Below are positions 19,259 through 30,940 of a stretch of DNA of 64,000 bases, one piece after another. The stretch spans positions 5,704,001 through 5,768,000 of the forward strand of contig CM074762.1 of NCBI GenBank assembly GCA_037355855.1, read 5' to 3'. The translations under genes and the position numbers were made by a program. Every line of letters starts with the position of its first letter. The first letter of the stretch is position 1. Below the pieces are notes generated by a model, which did no database searches, had not been told where the DNA came from, and was given only the letters and a program-made list of their open reading frames with translations. This DNA comes from Pseudo-nitzschia pungens (lineage: Eukaryota > Bacillariophyta > Bacillariophyceae > Bacillariales > Bacillariaceae).

Positions 19259-20850
19259 TATACCATCAAATCAAATATCTGAATGAATCTGGCCAATCTT
19301 TGTGTGATTCCAGTGTGAATATTTCTCATCCTATCCATGGGCAAGAGAATTCAAAAAGAAGTATTCAAAAATCACCAATAATTTGGGTGTCACCACTGAA
19401 TAATTAATATTTGGTCCACTACTGGAAAATTTAGTACAAAATACTGTAAAATCACATACCTGAACAAATCTGGCCAATATTTGTGTGATTCCAGTGTGAA
19501 TATTCCTCATCCTATGCATGGGCAAGAGTATGCAAAAAGAAGTATTCAAAAATCACCAATGGTATGGGTGTCACCACTGAATAATTAATATTTGGTCCAC
19601 TACTGCGGAATTCACTAGAAAAAAGTACCAAATCAAATATCTGAATGAATCTGTCCAATATTTGTGTGATTCCGGTGTGAATATTCCTCATCCTATGCAT
19701 GAGCAAGAGAATTCAAAAAGAAGTATTCAAAAATTACCAATAATTTGGGTGTCACCACTGAATAATTAATATTTGGTCCACTACTGGAAAATTTAGTACA
19801 AAATACTGTAAAATCAAATATCTGAATGAATCTGTCCAATATTTGTGTGATTCCGGTGTGAATATTCCTCTTCCTATGCATGGGCAAGAGAATTCAAAAA
19901 GAAGTATTCAAAAATCACCAATAATTTGGGTGTCACCACTGAATAATTAATATTTGTTCCACTACTGCGGAATTCACTAGAAAAAAGTACCAAATCAAAT
20001 ATCTGAATGAATCTGTCCAATATTTGTGTGATTCCGGTGTGAATATTCCTCTTCCTATGCATGGGCAAGAGAATTCAAAAAGAAGTATTCAAAAATCACC
20101 AATGGTATGGGTGTCACCACTGAATAATTAATATTTGTTCCACTACTGCGGAATTCACTAGAAAAAAGTACCAAATCAAATATCTGAATGAATCTGTCCA
20201 ATATTTGTGTGATTCCGGTGTGAATATTCCTCATCCTATGCATGAGCAAGAGAATTCAAAAAGAAGTATTCAAAAATCACCAATAGTTTGGGTGTCACCA
20301 CTGAATAATTAATATTTGGTCCACTACTGGAAAATTTAGTAGAAAATACTGTAAAATCAAATATCTGAATGAATCTGTCCAATATTTGTGTGATTCCGGT
20401 GTGAATATTCCTCATCCTGTGCATGGGCAAGAGAATTCAAAAAGAAGTATTCAAAAATCACCAATGGTATGGGTGTCACCACTGAATAATTAATATTTGG
20501 TCCACTACTGCAGAATTTACTAGAAAATACTGTAAAATCACATATCTGAATGAATCTGACCAATATTTCTGTGATTCCGGTGTGAATATTCCTCATCCTG
20601 TGCATGGGCAAGAGTATGCAAAAAGAAGTATTCAAAAATCACCTATAATTTGGGTGTCACCACTGAATAATTGATATTTGGTCCACTACTGCAGAATTTA
20701 CTAGAAAAAATTACCAAATCACATATCTGAATGAATCTGGCCAATAGTTGTGTGATTCCAGTGTGAATATTCCTCATCCTATGCATGGGCAAGAGTATTC
20801 AAAAAGAAGTATTCAAAAATCACCAATAGTATGGATGTCACCATTGAATA
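19259..20850. repeat. 181-bp satellite, about 8.8 copies
   Basis: Each unit contains GAATATTCCTCATCCTATGC, GGGCAAGAGAATTCAAAAAG, TATTCAAAAATCACCAAT and GGGTGTCACCACTGAATAAT. Successive copies are displaced by exactly 181 bp across most of the array, with a few percent divergence. Two variant classes alternate: ACTGGAAAATTTAGTACAAA versus ACTGCGGAATTCACTAGAAA. Minus-strand 64-codon ORFs recur in every unit. Because 181 is not a multiple of three each lies in a new frame and ends at a stop, so they are not one gene. Confidence 0.93.
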
Positions 20851-21715
20851 ACTGAAGAGCTCACTTATTCTGACTTGTGCTTCGCAGCAAAAATATTGTT
20901 ATCGCATCGTGATGTAGCAAAATATATTTCCACCATGGCACTCGAACCAATAACACCACATCAGTTACATCCAGTGATACCACTATTACTGTCTACTACT
21001 GCTTTAAAGTTGTTCTCTCTATCTTATAATGCTACTACCAAAAGATTACGTACTTTCGGTACGTACTACTAGGTACGGGCATGTACTCACCACCAGTCAT
21101 TTTTTGTTGTACTCAGCCAGTAGACTCACTACCAGAATCTACGTACTACATTGATGTCATTTTTTTCACTCAGCCTGTACACCCAGTACTGTAGACTACT
21201 ACTGTAAAGTACGACAACATACAACATAGTGGTGAATTTTGAGATTCAACGTACTATCCTGTATTTTCCGCCCCACATCTCCCTCGTGAAGGATGTGTCA
21301 TAATTTTCATTTTCGTTTCGGCGTTGGAATTTTCTGGCCGGTCCAGTTGAAAGTGAACCACGAGGCGCCTGGTACCATCTTGGAGAGACAAACGGCAAAG
21401 AAAGTATAGAACTGATCACTCTTGAAATCCTTGTTACCGTTTTCTTTTGCTATCAAGGTAGGGTGGGCTGCAGTCCTCGAATCACCTGGCTTACCCAGAT
21501 ATCTACGAGTACGACGCGCGCGAACGAACCTGCAGAGGACGACGAAGACGATCGATCGGGGAGGGATGACGACACTAAAAGGTACGACGAAGGTACGATC
21601 GTAGAAGAGGGGGACGACGATGACGAGCGAGCTGACGACGACGAGCGAGCTGACGACGACGACCGGGACGACGATGACGACTAACCGCCCGTTGTTTATT
21701 TTGTACAACCACACA
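20851..21715. other. Spacer, no supported gene
   Basis: Contains ACGTACTACTAGGTACG-like words (21030-21230) and a mixed-composition segment at 21300-21700. That segment ends in GAGCGAGCTGACGACGAC repeats. An overlapping minus ORF (21307-21735) lacks recognisable motifs. Confidence 0.3.
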
Positions 21716-21895
21716 CAGATCGTAGCAAAGAGCAACGACGAAGACGATCGAAGCGAAGAGCAACGACGACTTCAAGGACGACAAACACGATCGAAACGAA
21801 GAGCAACGACGATTTCAAGGACGACGACGACGACGATCGAAACGAAGAGCAATGACGATTTCAAGGACGACGACGAGGAGGGGAACGACGAACGA
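21716..21895 (+). repeat. ~36-39-bp tandem array, inverted partner of 18102-18415
   Basis: Units such as GATCGAAACGAAGAGCAACG / ACGATTTCAAGGACGACGAC, about four copies. This is the same family as the left array but in opposite orientation. Confidence 0.65.
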
Positions 21896-21904
21896 CCGAT
21901 ACGA

Positions 21905-23760
21905 TTGGGCGATAGTTCTTTAAAAATATTCTCGTGTATTATCCCCCCTGTATTATCGTTGGGGTTTGACGCGTTGCTGCTGCTTGGTCCTTGCTGTTCC
22001 CCCTGTATAATCGACGCGTTGCTGCTGTTTGCTGTTTGCTGTACCCCCTGTGTTATCGACGCGTTGCTGCTTGCTGTCCCCCCCTGTATTATCGACGCGT
22101 TGCTTGTATTATCGACGCGTTGCTTGTATTATCGACGCGTTGCTTGTATTATCGACGCGTTGCTTGTATTATCGACGCGTTGCTTGTATTATCGACGCGT
22201 TGCTTGTATTATCGACGCGTTGCCTGTATTATCGACGCGTTGCTTGTATTATCGACGCGTTGCTTGTATTATCGACGCGTTGCCTGTATTATCGACGCGT
22301 TGCTGCTTGCTGTCCCCCCTGTAATATCGACGCGTTGCTTGTATTATCGACGCGTTGCTTGTATTATCGACGCGTTGCTGCTTGCTGTCCCCCCTGTAAT
22401 ATCGACGCGTTGCTTGTATTATCGACGCGTTGCTTGTATTATCGACGCGTTGCTTGTATTATCGACGCGTTGCTGCTTGCTGTCCCCCCTGTATTATCGA
22501 CGCGTTGCCTATATTATCGACGCGTTGCTGCTTGCTGTCCCCCCTGTAATATCGACGCGTTGCTTGTATTATCGACGCGTTGCTTGTATTATCGACGGGT
22601 TGCTTGTATTATCGACGCGTTGCTTGTATTATCTGTCCCCCCCTCTATTATCGACGCGTTGCTGCTTGCTGCTTGCTGTCCCCCCTGTATTTTCGACGAG
22701 TTTCTGCTTGCTGTCCCCCCTGTATTTTCAACGCGTTGCTGCTTGCTGTCCCCCGATACGATCGAAAGACGGCGATAGTTCTTTAAACATATTCTCGTGT
22801 ATTATCCCCCCTGTATTATCGTTGGGGTTTGACGCGTTGCTGCTGCTTGGTCCTTGCTGTCCCCCCTGTATTATCGACGCGTTTATATTATCGACGCGTT
22901 GCTGTTTGTATTATCGACGCGTTGCTGCTGCTTGCTGTCCCCCTGTATTATCGACGTGTTTGTATTATCGACGCGTTGCTGCTGCTTGCTGCTTGCTGTC
23001 CCCCCTGCTGTATTATCGACGCGTTGCTGTTTGTATTATCAACGCGTTGCTGCTGCTTGCTGTCCCCCCTGTATTATCGACGTGTTTGTATTATCGACGC
23101 GTTGCTGCTTGCTGCTTGTTGTCCCCCCTGTATTATCGACGCGTTGCTGTTTGTATTATCGACGCGTTGCTGTTTGTATTATCGACGCGTTGCTGTTTGT
23201 ATTATCGACGCGTTGCTGCTTGCTGCTTGCTGTCCCCCCTGTATTATCAACGCGTTGCTGTTTCTTGTATTATCGACGCGTTGCTGTTTGTATTATTGAC
23301 GCGTTGCTGCTGCTTGCTGTCCCCCCCTGTATTATCGACGCGTTGCTGCTGCTTGCTGCCCCCCCCTGTATTATCGACGCGTTGCTGCTGCTTGCTGTCC
23401 CCCCCTGTATTATCGACGCGTTGCTGCTGCTTGCTGTTTTATCGACGCGTTGCTGCTTGCTGGGGGGTATTATCGACGCGTTGCTGCTGCTTGCTGTCCC
23501 CCCCTGTATTATCGACGTGTTGCTGCTGCTTGCTGTCCCCCCCTGTATTATCGACGTGTTGCTGCTGCTTGCTGTCCCCCCCTGTATTATCAACGAGTTG
23601 CTGCTGCTTGCTGTTTTATCGACGCATTGCTGCTTGCTGTCCCCCCCCTGTATTATCGACGCGTTGCTGCTGCTTGCTGTCCCCCCCTGTATTATCGACG
23701 CGTCGCTGCTGCTTGCTGTCCCCCCTGTATTATCGACGTGTTGCTGCTTGCTGCTTGGTG
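21905..23760. repeat. 20-bp GACGCGTTGC minisatellite with a duplicated ~850-bp super-repeat
   Basis: The basic unit is TGTATTATCGACGCGTTGCT (20 bp, one MluI site each). It is interrupted by GCTGCTTGCTGTCCCCCC variants that become dominant to the right. The opening segment with CGATAGTTCTTTAAA and TATTATCGTTGGGGTTTGAC occurs at ~21908 and again at ~22767, so the array was duplicated as a block. The unit has no plus-strand stop and is not a multiple of three, so all three plus frames stay open for hundreds of codons; these ORFs (up to 606 codons) are artefacts. Confidence 0.9.
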
Positions 23761-24162
23761 TCATTGTCAGTCCATACTGTGATGGTGTGTGTCGGACCAA
23801 AGGGAGGGTGACTTCGGCTTTCGCAGAAGAAATAAAATCCATAAGATCGTTCTTAACATAATAAGTTCGGCAATCAATGTTGGACTTCAAGTGAAATGAA
23901 AGTCCTCTACAGACATATCGGTAGGTGTGAAAGTGGCTCGATTCTTGTTTGTATCCCTTGAAGGATTTTGATTTTCTACTTCTTCCGGAGGCAATGCAGT
24001 TGCGACAATGGAATGTCTTGGGTATTCTGGGCTCATTGGCAAAGTGCCTTGGGTCGGAGGAAGCTTTCGGCATGGTGGTGTGTGTTTTTGTGATGCGATT
24101 CTTAGCTGGGGTACCGGTATGTGATGTGACACCACTGAAAAAAAAAGTTCACAAAGGTGCAC
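23761..24162 (-). other. Possible coding fragment at the island's right end, unrecognised
   Basis: The minus strand is open in two frames here. One reads FKGYKQESSHFHTYRYVC and YYVKNDLMDFISSAKAEV before running into the minisatellite. Composition is ordinary, unlike the arrays, so it may be a broken gene carried by the island. No family recognised. The alternative is chance. Confidence 0.2.
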
Positions 24163-24464
24163 GACGTAACCCTTTGGTGTGATTGAAGTAAATTGGATTA
24201 AAAATTATTTGTTGTGTTGAGTCAAGTGTGTCAAATGTGTAAAATGGAATGAAAGTGTGAAGAGGGACTGAATGTCAGGGTCTAGAACAGAACATTTCCG
24301 TCGACACGTTGGGGGAGTTGAGAAAAGGGAGAAATGTGGTTGAGAATAATGGAAAAAAGGTTGTGAAATAAAAAATTGGGGTCGTGTTTTTTTAAGACAA
24401 GTCGCGATCCGGTCGCGATCGGGTCGCGATTGGTCGCGATGGGTCGCGAAACAGTTTTCGGACG

Positions 24465-25370
24465 TGGAAGCCTTTCAACCGGTAAAATCACATTGGCATG
24501 GCTTTACAGGCCTTGTTCAAGTCCCAATGAAAGGTGGATCAATACCACCAGCATAACTAGTGTCTACTAACCAGGCATAGTAGGGAGTTTGTTGAGGAGA
24601 GTTTAACCCAAAAAGAACGATTTGAATTGGTTGAAAATTGATTCCAAGTTAAAAAATATGTGCAGATCGGTCCAGTATTTCGGACCAGAGGTAGTATAAT
24701 GATTAATATTAATTACTACGGAATTCCTATCAGCTGTCCCCCAGTTTCCGTAGAAATTAGTAGTTGATGATGTAGAACCAGGGGACAGCTGATAGGAACT
24801 CTGTAGTATTTTTGATTTATGATATTAATTATTTTTAATTATTTTTTTTCTATTTATTTTAATACATAACGATTGATTCTGCGAATCAAAATCAGTTTTT
24901 TTCATTGATGTTGTTCAGATTGGCACGTGTTTCCCTAATTTTTATTTCGGTTCAGCTATTTTATTATTGCCGATCTGATTTTTATTGAGCGTGTCAATCA
25001 AACAATAAGCCCACCTTCATTTTTTCCCCGAAAAACTGTTATTACCGGGCGCTCCAGTAACACAATCTGCCTCCCAGATGACATACCATACGGAAAGAAT
25101 ATTAAAAAATTAAAGTAAGCTTCGTATTCTTTTTGTTTTTCGTGTAAGGTTGGATCCCTAGTGAATAGTGACTAAACCCTCACTCTTTTACATCCGTTTA
25201 TCGACAATCGTGCCGTACGAGTACGGCAAGTTACCGTAGCCCCCGCAGCGCGACAAATTATGACCCATCGTATCGTAAGGTTTTACCGCTTCCTTCATAG
25301 AATAAGGTTACCTACCGTAAGGTTTACGGTAATTACAATTGCTAGTACGACCAAAGATAAGAATAATTAG
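24465..25370. other. Non-coding region with a MITE and one arm of the 31-bp inverted repeat (24666-24696)
   Basis: No gene. It contains the palindromic MITE (24716-24806, listed separately), the 31-bp arm inverse to 17138-17168, and TACCGTAAGGTTTACGGTAA-type words at 25280-25335. Confidence 0.45.
24716..24806. mobile_element. 91-bp palindromic MITE, copy 1
   Basis: CTACGGAATTCCTATCAGCT is mirrored by AGCTGATAGGAACTCTGTAG, with GTCCCC/GGGGAC continuing the stem. It is flanked by TA on both sides (24714-24715, 24807-24808), as for Tc1/mariner (Stowaway-like) elements. Copy 2 is at 47734-47823. The transcript would form one long hairpin. Confidence 0.75.
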
Positions 25371-28300
25371 TGGAGTTGTAAAAATTGGAATTGCATAAAC
25401 ATTTTTAGAACGTAGGTCTTAGTTCGGCAGAACTGGGGGTCTGGGGGTGGAGAAAAGTGAAAAAGTCGTAAAAAAAGGTTTTTTGTGGTAGGCTTCTACG
25501 AGAAATTGAACTGTTAAAACCTAGTGAAAAACACTTAATTCTGTGGAAGCCATTAAAAATGATTATAAATGAGGTATGGCAATATAAAATTAGAATATAG
25601 CATGTCGTAATCGGTAAAGACAGTTATTTCAAATGAATGCACTTCAAAATGCACGGTATTGCACCGTACAATAAATGCACGATATAATTCAACGTAAAAT
25701 GCACAGTAAAATGTACCATATAATGCAACGTACATTAAAATGAACAAGTAAGGTTTACGGTAAGATTTATGGTATGGTAAACCTTACGGTAAGGTTAGTT
25801 GAAATCACTTTTGATTTCAAATCTTATACATAAGCCTGTATCAATAATGAACGGTACAATGCACTTCAATATATTCTAGTAGTAGTAACTGGTGGTCATA
25901 GTGGTAGATCTATCCTCAATTGATTCTAGGCTAGTCTTCAGACAAATCAACTAGAACAACTAATACCACCCTTTATTAGTAAGGTTTACCATACTTGAAA
26001 TCACTTTTGATTTCAAATCTTATACATAAGCCTGTATCAATAATGCACCTTAAAATGCACTTCTAAATGCACCTTATAATGCACCGATCTACTATCCTCA
26101 GTTGATTCTAGACTAGTCTTCAGACAAATCAACTACTAATAGCACATTCTGCTAGTACTAATAGTAGTGACTGGTGGTTTTTTTGGTAGATCTATCCTCA
26201 GTTGATTCTAGGCTAGTCCTCAGATGAATCTACTAATAGCACCCTATACTAGTACTAGTAGTAGTAGTAACTGGTGGTTGAAGTAATATATCTATCCTCA
26301 GTTGATTCTAGGCTACTCTCCAGACAAATCAACTACTAATAGCACCCTCTACTATTAGTAGTAGTGACTGGTAATTTTAGTAGTTGATCTATCCTCAGTT
26401 GATTCTAGGCTAGTCCTCAGATGAATCTACTAATAGCGCCCTCTACTCTAGTAGTAGTAGTAGTGACTGGTGGTTGAAGTAGTGAATCTATCCTCAGTTG
26501 ATTATAGGCTAGTCTCCAGACAAATCAACTACGAATAGCACTGGGCTTAGCATCCTGTCAAGCATGATAGTATTATTATTTAGTAGGAAATGATCTATCC
26601 TCAGTTGATTCTAGGCTATTCCCCAGACAAATCAACTACTACTAATACCACCTTCTACTACTAGTATTTGTAGTAGTAGTAACTCGTGGTTCTTGTAGTA
26701 CTAGATGATCTATCATCAGTTGATTCTCCATTAGTCCTCAGATGAATCTACTAATACCACCCACTCCTAGTAGTAGTAGTAACTTGTGGTTGTAGTCAAT
26801 AATCTCTCCTCAGTTGATTCTATGCTAGTCCCCAGTCGAATCTAAGTAGTAGTAGTGACTGGTGGTTCTACTAGTAGTAGGAAATGATCTATCCTCAGTT
26901 GATTCTAGGCTATTCCCCAGACGAATCAACTACTACTAATACCACCTTCTACTACTAGTATTTGTAATAGTAGTAACTGGTGGTTCTTGTAGTACTAGAT
27001 GATCTATCATCAGTTGATTCTCCATTAGTCCTCAGATGAATCTACTAATACCACCCACTCCTAGTAGTAGTAGTAACTTGTGGTTGTAGTCAATAATCTC
27101 TCCTCAGTTGATTCTATGCTAGTCCCCAGTCGAATCTAAGTAGTATAGCTAGTAAGATTAGTGACTGGTGGTTCTACTAGTAGTAGGAAATGATCTATCC
27201 TCAGTTTATTCTAGGCTATTCCCCAGGCAAATCAAGTACTAGTACTAGTACTACCACCTTCTACTAGTACTAGTATTTGTAGTAGTAGTAGTAGTAACTC
27301 ATAGTTCCTGTAGTACTAGATGATCTATCATCACTTTATTCTCCATCAGTCCTCAGATGAATCTACTAATACCACCCACTCCTACTACTACTAGTAGTAG
27401 TAACTGCTGGTGGTTCTTGCAGTAGAGGGTCTTTCCTCAATTGATTCTAGGCTAGTCCCGAGACGAATTAACTACTTTTATATTTAAACGTTATTTATTT
27501 TTGTTTGAAGCGCTCAACAAGTGGAGTTGTAAAAATTTTGAATTGATTTAATTAACATTTTTAGAACGTAGCTCTTACCATACAATGAATGCACTTCAAA
27601 ATGCACGGTATTGCACCGTACAATAAATGCACGATATAATTCAACGTAAAATGCACAGTAAAATGTACCATATAATGCAACGTACATTAAAATGAACAAG
27701 TAAGGTTTACGGTAAGATTTATGGTATGGTAAACCTTACGGTAAGGTTAGTTGAAATCACTTTTGATTTCAAATCTTATACATAAGCCTGTATCAATAAT
27801 GAACGGTACAATGCACTTCAATATATTCTAGTAGTAGTAACTGGTGGTCATAGTGGTAGATCTATCCTCAATTGATTCTAGGCTAGTCTTCAGACAAATC
27901 AACTAGAACTAATACCACCCTTTATTAGTAAGGTTTACCATACTTGAAATCACTTTTGATTTCAAATCTTATACATAAGCCTGTATCAATAATGCACCTT
28001 AAAATGCACTTCTAAATGCACCTTATAATGCACCGATCTACTATCCTCAGTTGATTCTAGACTAGTCTTCAGACAAATCAACTACTAATAGCACATTCTG
28101 CTAGTACTAATAGTAGTGACTGGTGGTTTTGGTGGTAGATCTATCCTCAATTGATTCTAGGCTAGTCCTCAGATGAATCTACTAATAGCACCCTATACTA
28201 GTACTAGTAGTAGTAGTAACTGGTGGTTGAAGTAGTATATCTATCCTTAGTTGATTCTAGGCTAGTCTCCAGCCAAATCAACTACTAATAGCACCCTCTA

Positions 28301-29225
28301 CTAGTACTAATAGTAGTGACTGGTGGTTTTAATAGTAGATCTATCTTCAGTTCTTGATTCTAGGCTACTCTCCAGACAAATCAACTACTAATAGCACCCT
28401 CTACTATATGTAGTAGTGACTGGTAATTTTAGTAGTTGATCCATCCTCAGTTGATTCTAGGCTAGTCCTGAGATGAATCTACTAATAGCGCCCTCTACTC
28501 TAGTAGTAGTAGTAGTAGTAGTGACTGGTGGTTTACTAATAGCACCCTCTACTAGTACTAATAGTAGTGACTGGTGGTTTTAGTTGTAGATCTATCCTCA
28601 GTTGATTCTAGGCTAGTCCTCAGATGAATCTACTACTACTAATAGCACCCTATACTTGTACTAGTAGTAGTAGTAACTGGTGGTTGAAGTAGTAGATCTA
28701 ACCTCAGTTGATTCTAGGCTACTCTCCAGACAAATCAACTACTGATAGCACCCTCTACTATTAGTAGTAATGACTGGTAATTATAGTAGTTGATCTACCC
28801 TCAGTTGATTCTAGGCTAGTCTCCAGACAAATCAACTACTAATAGCACCCTCTACCATTAGTAGTAGTGACAGGTAATTTTAGTAGTTGATCTATCCTCA
28901 GTTGATTCTAGGCTAGTCCTGAGATGAATCTACTAATAGCGCCCTCTACTAGTAATAGTAGTAGTAGTGACTGGTGGTTGAAGTAGTAAATCTATCCTCA
29001 GTTGATTCTAGGCTAGTCTCCAGACAAATAAACTACTAATTGCACCCTCTACTATTAATAGAAGTAGACAAATCAACTACTAAAAGCACCCTCTACTATT
29101 AGTAGTAGTGACTGCCCTCTACTATTAGTTGTAGTGACTGGTGGTTGTAGTAGTTGATCTATCCTCAGTTGATTCTAGGCTAGTCCTCAGATGAATCTAC
29201 TAATAGCACCCTATTCTAGTACTAG
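25371..29225. repeat. Tandem field of ~110-bp CTATCCTCAGTTGATTCTAG units with a ~1.95-kb duplication
   Basis: Units contain CTATCCTCAGTTGATTCTAG, CAGACAAATCAACTACTAAT, AGCACCCTCTACTA and TAGTAGTGACTGGTGGTT. Larger blocks are duplicated: the stretch from GAATGCACTTCAAAATGCAC at ~25632 recurs at ~27584, followed by the same downstream sequence for several hundred bases. Around 26580-27190 a ~300-bp higher-order unit starts AGGAAATGATCTATCCTCAG. TGCAC-rich words (AATGCACCTTATAATGCACC) mark the block starts. No ORFs of note. Confidence 0.85.
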
Positions 29226-30940
29226 TTGTAGCTAAGACTTGGGGTATGTAAATCTGGTACTAATCCTACTGGAAGGGCCAAGCATCCTGTCTAGCATCCT
29301 GTTTAGTATCGCCTTTTCAGATCTACAGTTCCGTTCTTATCTTAAGCATCCAATATATCTTATAATTTAGGGCTGCTAAGACTTGGGGTATGTAAATCTG
29401 GTACTAATCCTACTGGAAGGGCCTAGCATTCTGTCTAGCATCCTGTTTAGTATCGCCTTTTCAGATCTACAGTTCCGTTCTTATCTTAGCATCCTGTTTA
29501 TCTTACATTATAGGGCTGCTAAGTCTTGGGGTATGTAGATCTGGTACAAATCCTACTGGAAGGGCCTAGCATTCTGTCTAGCATCCTGTTTAGTATCGCC
29601 TTTTCAGATCTACAGTTCCGTTCTTATCTTAAGCATCCAATATATCTTATAATTTAGGGTTGTTAAGAGTTGGGGTATGTAGATCTGGTACAAATCCTAC
29701 TGGAAGGGCCTACTAGTATCCTGTCTAGCATCCTGTTTAGTATCGCCTTCTTGATTCTAGTACAGTTCCGTTCTTATCTTAGCATCCTGTATATCTTCTA
29801 ATATAGGGCTGCTAGGAGTTGGGGTATGTAAATCTGGTACTAATCCTACTGGAAGGGCCTACTAGTATCCTGTCTAGCATCCTGTTTAGTATCGTCTTTT
29901 CTGATCTACAGTTCCGTTCTTATCTTAGCATCCTGTATATCTTATAATTTAGGGCTCTTAAGACTTGGGGTATGTAAATCTGGTACTAATCCTACTGGAA
30001 GGGCCTAGCATTCTGTCTAGCATCCTGTTTAGTATTGCCTTTTTGGTTATTCAGTTCCGTTCTTATCTTAGCATCCAATACATCTTATGTTAATACATCT
30101 TATATTATAGGACTGCTAAAAGTTGGGGTATGTAGATCTGGTACAAATCCCACTGGAAGGGCCCAGCATCCTGTCTAGCATCCTGTTTAGTATCGCCTTT
30201 TTGGTTCTTCAGTTCCGTTCTTATCTTAGCATCCTGTATATCTTATAATTTAGGGCTGTTAAGAGTTAGGGTGTGTAGATCTGGTACAAATCCTGCTGGA
30301 AGGGCCTAGCATTCTGTCTAGCATCCTGTTTAGTATCGTCTTTTCAGATCTACAGTTCCGTCTGTAACACTCTAGGGTAGAATTAGATGGAGTGGTACGC
30401 GATAGAGGTATTTTAAAGATGAAAGGTTAATGAATCAATGTATTATTAATTGTGTGTTATAAAAGGGAATGGTTGAATACTTTACGAGATGGGAATGATT
30501 CCTTGAGTATGGATGAATGAGCGATCGAAGATTATCAGCGAGTCATAAGACTCTTGATATTTATCTTGATACTTGAATATTGAACTATAAGTATATATAT
30601 ACTGAACATACATACATGAATACCACATATATTGGAAGTACATGCGGGATTCAATAATCATTTAGAGACTTTGTAGGATCGTAACATTAACATGTTACAC
30701 CGTCCTCATCTTAGCACCCTGTATCTCTAATAATATAGGGCTGCTAAGTCTTGGGGTATGTAGATCTGGTACAAATCCTACTGGAAGGGCCTAGCATCCT
30801 TTCTAGCATCCTGTTTAGTATTGCCTTTTTGGTTCTACAGTTCCGTTCTTATCCTAGCCCACTGTATCTCTAATAATATAGGGCTGCTACTAAGAGTTGG
30901 GGTATGTATATCTGGTACTAATCCTACTTGAGGGGCCTAA
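29226..30940. repeat. ~145-bp tandem array, about 10 copies, split by a solo LTR
   Basis: The unit contains GGGGTATGTAAATCTGGTAC, ATCCTACTGGAAGGGCCTAG, CATCCTGTTTAGTATCGCCT and ACAGTTCCGTTCTTATCTTA. Unit starts are near 29229, 29372, 29514, 29659, 29808, 29954, 30112 and 30255, then 30740 and 30883 after the inserted LTR. Words such as GTCTAGCATCCTGTTTAGTA also occur in the Copia-2 LTR (ATCCTGTTTAGTATGGATGC), perhaps a shared origin. Confidence 0.9.
30363..30699. mobile_element. Solo LTR (337 bp) inserted in the 145-bp array
   Basis: It begins TGTAACACTCTAGGGTAG and ends AACATGTTACA, i.e. TG...CA with TGTAACA/TGTTACA ends. CCGTC flanks both sides (30358-30362 and 30700-30704), a perfect 5-bp target duplication. 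The interrupted repeat reads CAGTTCCGTTC elsewhere, which confirms the insertion site. No internal region remains, so it is most likely the product of LTR-LTR recombination. Confidence 0.88.

Larger units (their letters stand above)
17602..24464. mobile_element. 6.86-kb coding-poor island bounded by a perfect 24-bp inverted repeat
   Basis: Bases 17602-17625 (beginning CGTCCGAAAACTGTTTCGCG) are the exact reverse complement of 24441-24464. Both ends carry further GGTCGCGAT copies: four in tandem at 24410-24450 and several scattered between 17625 and 17975 in the opposite sense. This looks like terminal plus subterminal transposase-binding sites. TG flanks both outer ends (17600-17601 and 24465-24466), a possible 2-bp target duplication. 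The interior holds only tandem arrays and one weak ORF region, so it resembles a giant non-autonomous or foldback element. No transposase is recognised. Confidence 0.55.

Noticed and set aside
19331..20635. Series of 64-codon minus ORFs
   Set aside because: Each is one 181-bp satellite unit; the period is not divisible by three and every unit ends in a stop.
21905..23760. CRISPR-like array
   Set aside because: The 20-bp repeats are contiguous or separated by variants of the same repeat, not by unique spacers; the setting is eukaryotic.
21991..23861. Plus-strand ORFs of 606 and 335 codons
   Set aside because: The 20-bp unit has no stop on that strand, so all three frames stay open; the peptides are RRVACIIDALLVLST-type repeats only.
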